From Pseudomonadota bacterium (GTDB lineage Bacteria > Pseudomonadota > Gammaproteobacteria > Steroidobacterales > Steroidobacteraceae), in NCBI GenBank assembly GCA_021850555.1, contig JAJZLX010000189.1, forward strand, positions 1 through 12,299: DNA of 12,299 bases, written 5' to 3'. The notes under the pieces are model-generated. The model did no database searches. It was not told the origin of the DNA and was given only the letters and a program-made list of their open reading frames with translations. Each line of letters opens with the position of its first letter. The stretch's first letter is position 1. Positions 7,241-12,299 of the stretch are shown here, one piece after another. A program made the translations under genes and the position numbers.

Positions 7241-7434
7241 CGCTTGCCCGCCTGCCGATGCCTCGCGAGATGAATTATTTGCGGGCCGCTTTCCGGTTCG
7301 CCGCGCAGGTACCGATTGAAAAACGGGAATTCGCGTTCCCGCGCCGTCCCCTGCGGTCTCGGCTTCCTTTCCGGAGGACATACAATCGCTCGATTGGGTA
7401 ATGCGGGAATGACAACCTATCAAACGGGGTGGAA
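7241..7434. promoter_or_regulatory. Spacer between E1 and phosphoesterase genes, with inverted repeat
   Basis: This gap holds no credible gene; an E2 domain would not fit. CGGGAA (7324-7329) and TTCCCG (7336-7341) make a 6-bp inverted repeat, and AACGGGAAT (7322-7330) recurs at the right end of the window (12263-12271). TACAAT at 7381-7386 could be a -10 box, but I see no matching -35. GGGGTGG (7426-7432) directly precedes the next start. An internal promoter for the Mre11/Rad50-like pair is plausible and unproven. Confidence 0.35.
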
Positions 7435-8565
7435 ATGCGTCTTCTACATTCGGCCGATTGGCAAATCGGCAAAGTCTTCAAGCAGTTCGGTGTCAAAGAG
7501 GAAGCACTGCGGCAAGCACGCCTGGCTGCGATCGAGCGGCTCGGGCAGCTCGCGCGTACCCACGGCGCGGCCCACGTGCTTGTGGCCGGAGACGTCTACG
7601 ACAGCGAGGCGCCGAACCCAATCACGCTGCGGGCGCCGATTGAGCGAATGAAGCTGTTTCCGGACATCCAGTGGCACTTGCTGCCGGGCAATCACGATCC
7701 GCACCGGCCGGAAGGCATTTGGGATCGCGTCGCGAGGCTCGGATTACCCAGTCATATCCATCTACACCTAGCGCCCGCGGTGGCGCCTCTCGGGGATGGG
7801 GCCTTCCTCCTGCCGGCGCCGCTTTGTCATAAGACGGAATACGACGATGTGACGGCGTGGATGGATTCCGCGCCGACGCCGGAAGGGGCAGTGCGGATTG
7901 GGCTCGCGCACGGGTCCATCGTTAATTTTGGCGGGGAAGGTGAAGCGACCAATCCGATCGATCCGGCCCGCCCAAGCCGCGCGGGTCTCAACTATCTCGC
8001 GCTCGGCGATTGGCACCGTACCATGCAGGTCGGTCCGTCCGCTTGGTACGCCGGGACTCCGGAGCCAGACCGTGCCGGGGGGCAGGAGAGCGGCACGGCG
8101 CTGCTGGTCGATATCGCGGGTGCTGGAGCCCCTCCTGCGGTGACGCCGCTTGCGACCGGCACCTACCGCTGGATTACGCGCAGCGAACGGATTGCCGATG
8201 CAGAAGAGCTCGCCGATGTCGACCAACGCCTGCGCGGTGAGTCCGATCTTGCTCGTGCGATTGTCCGCCTAAAACTCGAAGGGGCTTTGCCCATTGCCGG
8301 ATACGCCGACCTGCAGCGCCGTCTCGTCGACCTCGAGGCTGCGGTCTTTCACCTGGACGTCAACCAAATCGAACTCGCTGTCCGCCCGACCCAGTCAGAC
8401 ATTGAATCGATCGACTTCGACGGCATTCTCGCGCGGGCCGCCGATCGCCTCAAGGGCACCCTCAATGACCTCGCGCAGCCGCCCGACGCGCGGCGCCGCG
8501 CCGAAGAAGCTCTCGTGGATCTCTTTCTTCGCGTCGCAGGCACGAACGGCAAGGAGATAGCGTAA
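7435..8565 (+). CDS. Mre11/SbcD-like metallophosphoesterase
   Basis: A 376-residue calcineurin-fold DNA exonuclease-type protein, partner of the Rad50-like ATPase encoded next. The motifs run in order: S-A-D8-W-Q10 (usually D-x-H), G52-D53-V-Y-D56, G85-N86-H87-D88, H159-G160, and G191-D192-W-H194 (usually G-H-x-H). The two His-to-Gln/Asp changes match a SbcD-like subgroup that I recall carrying DWQ together with GDWH, so they probably reflect family style rather than damage; the metal site is still altered compared with E. coli SbcD. A cap domain follows (about 240-370). I chose the ATG at 7435; a GTG two codons earlier (7429) is equally open. The stop overlaps the next start in TAATG, as expected for subunits of one complex. 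The expected action is end-processing of double-strand breaks or unusual DNA ends in the cytoplasm. The closest alternative label is YhaO-like. Confidence 0.87.
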   Translation: MRLLHSADWQIGKVFKQFGVKEEALRQARLAAIERLGQLARTHGAAHVLVAGDVYDSEAPNPITLRAPIERMKLFPDIQWHLLPGNHDPHRPEGIWDRVARLGLPSHIHLHLAPAVAPLGDGAFLLPAPLCHKTEYDDVTAWMDSAPTPEGAVRIGLAHGSIVNFGGEGEATNPIDPARPSRAGLNYLALGDWHRTMQVGPSAWYAGTPEPDRAGGQESGTALLVDIAGAGAPPAVTPLATGTYRWITRSERIADAEELADVDQRLRGESDLARAIVRLKLEGALPIAGYADLQRRLVDLEAAVFHLDVNQIELAVRPTQSDIESIDFDGILARAADRLKGTLNDLAQPPDARRRAEEALVDLFLRVAGTNGKEIA

Positions 8566-11240
8566 TGCTAATCAAGACGATCTCTGTGGAGGGAGTCGGA
8601 CGGTTCTCGACCAAGGTGGAGGTGGACGGCTTCGGCGACGGCGTCAACGTACTCGCCGCCGGAAACGAGGTGGGCAAGTCGACCTTGTTCAGAGCTATCC
8701 GGACCTGTCTCTTTTGCCGCCATGACAGCCGGACACAGGATATTCGCGACTTTGGCTCCGACGACAGCCAACTCCCCGCCACCGTGCAGATCGCGTTCGA
8801 GCAGAACGGACGCACCTACGTGATCCGTAAGGCGTTTCTGCGATCGCCAAGCGCGACCCTTACCGAAGATGGCCGCGAGATCGCCCGGTCCAAGCAGGCA
8901 GACGAGGCGATTTGGGACATCCTCGGCGTGAGCCCCGGCAGCGGTCGGACGCTCGATGACGGCGCCTTCGGCCTGCTGTGGGTCGGTCAGGGGGCTTCCT
9001 TCACAACACCGGCGCTCGGCGCCGGCGCGTCCTCCATGCTGAATGCGGCCATCGAGTCTGAAGTCGGGGCGCTGATCGGCGGCGAGCGCGCGAGGCTTGC
9101 GCTTGACGACATCAACGCGGAACTGCGGCGTTACCTCACGGATTCGGAACAACGCCCGCGTACCGACGGCCCGTTACACCGGGCGATCGCGGAGCTCGAG
9201 CATTGGCAAGCCGCTGAAACCGAGAACCGCGGCAAGCTCGCCGCGCTCGACGGCCAATTCCAGGAACTGGCGAGATGCCGGTGCCGGCACGGCGACCTGA
9301 CCGATCCGGCTGCGGCGCGGCAGGCCACCGCGGAGCTTCTTACGGCGAAGAAGGCGCTTACGGAGGCGCACTCCGCAGCGCAGGAGCTTCGCCGCTTCGA
9401 GGCCGAGGAGATGGGAGCCAAGCGCGCGCTTGACGCGGCCGCGCAACGGCTCCGGCAGCTTCGCGACCTCACCGCGCGCATCGACACCAGCCGCGCCGCC
9501 GAGGTCGCGTTGGCGGATAAGCTGCCGGAATACGAAGCGAGGGAGCAAGACGCACGCAGCGCGCTCGCACGCACCCAGCTTGATATTGCCGGGGTCGAGA
9601 AGACCCTACGCTTGCTATCGACGCGCGAGCGCCAACTTGAACGGCTTGCTAGCGCCGTGCTTCGCGCTCAACACAAGGAGGAGCTCGGGCGGCAACTGAA
9701 AGTTCTTGAGGCGGCGGTTGAGGAACTACGGGAAACGGACGCGCAGCTTGCCCAAATCAAGGTCAAGCCCAAAACCGTCGAGAGTCTCGACGAGCTCGAT
9801 CGGCAGATCTCATCACTGGACGCGCAATTGTCCGCCGCCGCCGCCCAGCTTGCGATCGAGGTAGAGCCCGAGGGCGTCGGACAAGTTCGCATCGGCTCCG
9901 TTGGCGTCAAAGGCGCGTACAGCGCCGCGATCGTGGCGCCTACCAGGATCACCGTCGCCGACTTGGCCGTCATCACGGTAACGCCGGCCGCCCAGCCCAG
10001 GCAGGAAAAACGCACTGAGATGGAGGAGCAACGTCTTGCGCTCCTCAAGACCGCAGGAGTCGACACGGTTTCGGAGGCGCACGCACTTCTTGCAAAGCGC
10101 CGGGATCTTGAGGCAGGCCGCAAGGGCACGCTTGCGCAACTCAGGACGCTCAATGTGACCGACCATCCCGAGGCTGCGATCGGCGAGCTTAAGAAAGCGC
10201 TCGCTGAGGCGGAAGCAGCCATCGCCACGGTGATCGCGGAAGCCGAAGACGGGCGCTTGCCGACCAACGCTGAGATCGAGGAGCAAAGGGCGTCTGTGGA
10301 GCAGGACCGCTTGAGCGCCGAAGCACGCCGCGAAAGCCTGGATGAAACACAGGTCCAGCAGCAGGATGCGCTGGAGGCCGCGGTCGCGGCCCGTAGCGGC
10401 GCGGAATCGAAGCTGGAAGGCTTACGAAGCCGCATCGCCGAGGATGCCGCGCTTTGCCCGGATGACGAGCGCGCCGCGCGCGACGCTGCGCTGATGACCC
10501 AATTGACGGAGGCCGAGACCGCGCACGAGACTGCGGCAACCACGCTCACGGCACGCCGCCAGACAGCACCGGATGCCGACGAGATCGAGCGCCGGCAAGC
10601 GCGCTGCGACCGGCTTGAACAGGCCGCGAGTAACCGCGGCGACGAGCTGCGCCAGCTCGAACGCGACATTGGACGGTTGACCGGGCAAATCCAAACAGCC
10701 GGTGGGGACGGCGTTGGTGAAGCCCTGGCCGCGGCGGAGGAACAGCATGCGATCGCGGAACGGCATTGCGCCCAACTTCATGAACGCGTTGCAGTTCTAA
10801 AGCTGTTGCGCGATACGATCTCCGCTTGCCTGACGGAGGGCCGAGAGCGCTACCACGAGCCGGTGCGGCGCCACTTCCGCCCGTTCCTTAACGACCTGTT
10901 TCCGGGCGCCGAACTCGAGCTTGGGGATGATTTCGCCATCACGGGAATCCGGCGCGAGCGTGCCGAGGCTTTCGACCGCCTCTCTGACGGCACGCGGGAA
11001 CAGATCGCCGTTCTGGTCCGGCTAGCCATGGGCGCAATGCTCGCGGAAAAGGGCACGCCGGTCCCGATCATCCTCGATGACGCATTGGTCTACTGCGACG
11101 ATGACCGGATTCAGCGCATGTTCGACGCTCTCAGCCGCGCGGGAAAACGCCAGCAGATCATCGTGCTGACGTGCCGGCTGCGGAGCTTTGGCCCTCTGGG
11201 AGGACGGACGTTACGCCTCTCCGGTGCAGCAGCCGCCTAA
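8565..11240 (+). CDS. Rad50/SbcC-like coiled-coil ATPase without a zinc hook
   Basis: An 891-residue SMC/Rad50-type ABC ATPase. The N-terminal lobe has Walker A GNEVGKST (33-40) and a Q-loop near WVGQG. The C-terminal lobe has signature LSDGTREQ (806-813) and Walker B PIILDDAL (834-841), with Asp where many relatives have the catalytic Glu, a pattern I associate with YhaN-like ATPases. Between them are two long Ala/Glu/Arg-rich coiled-coil arms. At the midpoint (about 430-476) there is no CxxC hook but a short Val/Ile/Gly-rich, beta-like insert. AAGGAG (8551-8556) lies eight bases before the ATG. With the adjacent phosphoesterase it should form an Mre11-Rad50-type complex that senses and processes DNA ends; dimerisation at the apex would have to use the beta insert instead of zinc. 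YhaN-like is a reasonable alternative name. Confidence 0.88.
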   Translation: MLIKTISVEGVGRFSTKVEVDGFGDGVNVLAAGNEVGKSTLFRAIRTCLFCRHDSRTQDIRDFGSDDSQLPATVQIAFEQNGRTYVIRKAFLRSPSATLTEDGREIARSKQADEAIWDILGVSPGSGRTLDDGAFGLLWVGQGASFTTPALGAGASSMLNAAIESEVGALIGGERARLALDDINAELRRYLTDSEQRPRTDGPLHRAIAELEHWQAAETENRGKLAALDGQFQELARCRCRHGDLTDPAAARQATAELLTAKKALTEAHSAAQELRRFEAEEMGAKRALDAAAQRLRQLRDLTARIDTSRAAEVALADKLPEYEAREQDARSALARTQLDIAGVEKTLRLLSTRERQLERLASAVLRAQHKEELGRQLKVLEAAVEELRETDAQLAQIKVKPKTVESLDELDRQISSLDAQLSAAAAQLAIEVEPEGVGQVRIGSVGVKGAYSAAIVAPTRITVADLAVITVTPAAQPRQEKRTEMEEQRLALLKTAGVDTVSEAHALLAKRRDLEAGRKGTLAQLRTLNVTDHPEAAIGELKKALAEAEAAIATVIAEAEDGRLPTNAEIEEQRASVEQDRLSAEARRESLDETQVQQQDALEAAVAARSGAESKLEGLRSRIAEDAALCPDDERAARDAALMTQLTEAETAHETAATTLTARRQTAPDADEIERRQARCDRLEQAASNRGDELRQLERDIGRLTGQIQTAGGDGVGEALAAAEEQHAIAERHCAQLHERVAVLKLLRDTISACLTEGRERYHEPVRRHFRPFLNDLFPGAELELGDDFAITGIRRERAEAFDRLSDGTREQIAVLVRLAMGAMLAEKGTPVPIILDDALVYCDDDRIQRMFDALSRAGKRQQIIVLTCRLRSFGPLGGRTLRLSGAAAA

Positions 11241-11316
11241 GAAATCAGCGAGGAAGCAAATCCGAGGATCTGCGTCGAGACGCGAAGATTGGCGGACCGT
11301 CGACGGAGGGGAGAAC

Positions 11317-11350
11317 TTCGGTGGAAGCTTCGGTGGAAGCTTCGGCGAAG
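11317..11350. repeat. 12-base tandem repeat, about 2.8 copies
   Basis: TTCGGTGGAAGC occurs at 11317-11328 and 11329-11340, followed by a degenerate partial copy TTCGGCGAAG (11341-11350). Each junction creates the palindrome GAAGCTTC (11324-11331 and 11336-11343). The array is short and unspaced, so it is not a CRISPR. It could be a protein-binding iteron or slippage-derived sequence. Confidence 0.7.
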
Positions 11351-11479
11351 AGCCCCCGATGCCCTGCTCTTGCACCATAACCCGCAGATGAGCCCATGTA
11401 ATCGGCTCTCTCGGCCGCTGCGTCCATTCCGTCGAGATGGTGAGCAGTCGATGCTTCGTCCAGTTCATGAGAGGAGCGC

Positions 11480-11503
11480 GGACAGGATTGCCTGTTCTCC
11501 TTT
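11480..11503 (+). terminator. Weak hairpin plus T-run, possible terminator
   Basis: GGACAGG (11480-11486) pairs with CCTGTTC (11491-11497) around an ATTG loop with one G-U wobble, followed by TCC and a TTT run. The T-run is short and the site is about 240 bases past the ATPase stop, so termination of the operon here is only possible. Confidence 0.25.
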
Positions 11504-11538
11504 GAGGGTACCACGCCGGTCTTCCCGTCAAGATCTGC

Positions 11539-11559
11539 GCGCGGCCTTTCGGGCCGTGC
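11539..11559. repeat. GC hairpin upstream of radC
   Basis: GCGCGGCC (11539-11546) pairs with GGCCGTGC (11552-11559) with one G-U wobble around a TTTCG loop. No T-tract follows. It may be an RNA structure in the radC leader or chance. Confidence 0.3.
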
Positions 11560-11651
11560 TCGCGAGCGCCTGCGGCGATCCTGACGGACGCGCTGCGGCG
11601 TGGGGGTCCGTCCTCGGGCAATCCCGCCCGAGATCAAGACGGAGCTCGCTA

Positions 11652-12143
11652 ATGAGCACGCTCACCCTTCTCATTCAGGATCACCAGTGTGGTGCGGTAC
11701 GTAAGGCCACGAGTGACGAGATCATTTCCGCTGCGCGCGCATGCGTGGCCAGCAAGGTCCGGCGCGGAGCGGATCTCTGTTCGCCGAAGGCTGCGCGGGA
11801 CTATCTGGTACTGCGCTTCGGGCAACTGCGGCACGAAGTCTTTTGCGTGATCTACCTCGATAGCCGGCATCGCGTACTCGACTGTCAGGATCTCTTCCGT
11901 GGCACGATCGATGGAGCGAGTGTTTATCCGCGCGAGGTCGTGAAGGAAGCACTTCAGCGAAACGCTGCGGCGTGCGTGCTGGTGCACAATCATCCGAGCG
12001 GCGTCGCGGAGCCCAGCACGGCGGACGAGCAGATAACCCGGAGGCTGCAGGCGGCATTGCAGCTTGTCGATATTCGGATCGTGGACCACCTCATCGTGGC
12101 GGGAGGCGAAGTGACAAGCTTTGCCGAGCGCGGACTGCTTTGA
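11652..12143 (+). CDS. radC: RadC-family JAB-fold protein
   Basis: A 163-residue single-domain RadC/YeeS-type protein. It carries the JAB-fold metal motif H112-N-H114-P-S-G, S122 and D125 (VHNHPSG then PSTAD), with E62 in the LRHEVF segment as the upstream Glu. The helix-hairpin-helix part of chromosomal RadC is absent, which is the usual form on plasmids, integrative elements and phages. The start at 11652 has GGAG (11640-11643) eight bases before it; the frame is open further upstream but the added residues do not look like RadC. RadC was once linked to DNA repair, but its biochemical role is unsettled. The gap of about 410 bases suggests it is a separate transcription unit and may be mobile-element cargo rather than part of the system. 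Confidence 0.9.
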   Translation: MSTLTLLIQDHQCGAVRKATSDEIISAARACVASKVRRGADLCSPKAARDYLVLRFGQLRHEVFCVIYLDSRHRVLDCQDLFRGTIDGASVYPREVVKEALQRNAAACVLVHNHPSGVAEPSTADEQITRRLQAALQLVDIRIVDHLIVAGGEVTSFAERGLL

Positions 12144-12230
12144 CGCGGATCGTTTCCCGGCTCCGGTGCATGTGAGCACGATCGCGCTTTTCGATGGCGC
12201 ACCGAGCACGCTATTTGAGGGTGTTCCCAG

Positions 12231-12270
12231 TTCCCGTTCCGACACGCTGTAGAGAGATTGGGAACGGGAA
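12231..12270. repeat. Perfect 10-base inverted repeat at the right end
   Basis: TTCCCGTTCC (12231-12240) and GGAACGGGAA (12261-12270) are exact reverse complements separated by 20 bases. With one bulged base the arms extend to CCA at the left and TGG at the right. The 20-base loop and lack of a T-tract argue against a standard terminator. The layout suits an operator or recombination site for whatever lies beyond the window. The rest of 12144-12299 shows no gene I can support. Confidence 0.6.
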
Positions 12271-12299
12271 TGGCGTGCGAGTGCGGATTTAGCGACAGC

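Larger units (their letters stand above)
11241..11651. other. Apparently non-coding spacer between the operon and radC
   Basis: This stretch of about 410 bases has no gene I can support. The radC frame is open upstream to 11289, but the implied residues are Arg/Ser-rich and unlike RadC. Two antisense frames of about 130 codons also cross it, with low-complexity translations and no clear ribosome sites. It holds a 12-base tandem repeat (11317-11350), a hairpin with a short T-run (11480-11503) and a second GC hairpin (11539-11559). It probably contains the operon's 3' end and the radC promoter. Confidence 0.55.

Noticed and set aside
7241..7434. Hidden E2 gene between the E1 and phosphoesterase genes
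   Set aside because: The gap is under 200 bases, too short for a UBC domain, and no frame gives a conserved-looking Cys motif.
8706..8717. CxxC (C48, C51) in the Rad50-like protein as a zinc hook
   Set aside because: It lies just after Walker A in the N-terminal lobe, not at the coiled-coil apex, so it cannot act as the hook.
9668..10669. Long antisense open frame opposite the coiled-coil region of the ATPase
   Set aside because: Its translation is very rich in Ser, Ala and Arg, as expected from reading the complement of Glu/Ala/Arg coiled-coil codons.
11317..11350. CRISPR array
   Set aside because: The repeats are 12 bases, directly adjacent and fewer than three, with no spacers and no cas genes nearby.
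11211..11637. Two overlapping antisense frames in the spacer before radC
   Set aside because: The translations are low complexity, with tandem Leu-Pro-Pro-Lys or Ala-Ser-Thr-Glu from the 12-base repeat. No ribosome site or family resemblance is visible.
11289..11651. N-terminal extension of RadC
   Set aside because: The frame is open, but the residues are unlike any RadC and the ATG at 11652 has a well-placed GGAG site.

Overview
The window is GC-rich bacterial DNA. Its gene families and codon style suit a proteobacterium, most likely an alphaproteobacterium, but no marker gene here fixes the taxon. It reads as accessory DNA. A short tandem-repeat stretch resembling the end of an IS21-family element lies at the left edge, a stand-alone RadC of the kind found on mobile elements lies at the right, and all nine genes are on the + strand.

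The core (about 213-11240) is eight genes in three tightly coupled cassettes. Cassette A (213-4967) holds a sigma-70-like factor, a small HTH-like protein of unknown function, and a 1126-residue fusion of an ImmA/IrrE zinc peptidase, a UvrD/Rep helicase and a C-terminal Fe-S PD-(D/E)XK-type domain with a degenerate active site. Cassette B (5057-7240) is a ubiquitin-like protein ending in Lys-Gly-Gly-Ala, a JAB/JAMM isopeptidase and an E1-like adenylating enzyme. Cassette C (7435-11240) is an Mre11/SbcD-like phosphoesterase and a Rad50/SbcC-like ATPase with a beta-rich insert where a zinc hook is usually found. Within cassettes the genes overlap (TAATG, ATGA) or are one base apart; cassettes A/B and B/C are separated by 89 and about 190 bases.

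My reading is that this is a DNA-damage or anti-mobile-DNA system. A helicase and an Mre11-Rad50-type complex would recognise or process abnormal DNA ends. The ImmA domain could relieve repression of the sigma factor, by analogy with IrrE/DdrO and ImmA/ImmR. The ubiquitin-like module would tag or regulate a protein in the pathway. No E2 gene is visible in the window, and the E1 has no obvious spare catalytic cysteine, so conjugation may be E2-independent, may use an E2 encoded elsewhere, or may not be classical conjugation. The domain calls are well supported; the integrated function is inference.

Downstream, 11241-11651 is an apparently non-coding stretch with a short 12-base tandem repeat and two hairpins. 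It is followed by a RadC-family gene and a terminal region with a perfect 10-base inverted repeat.
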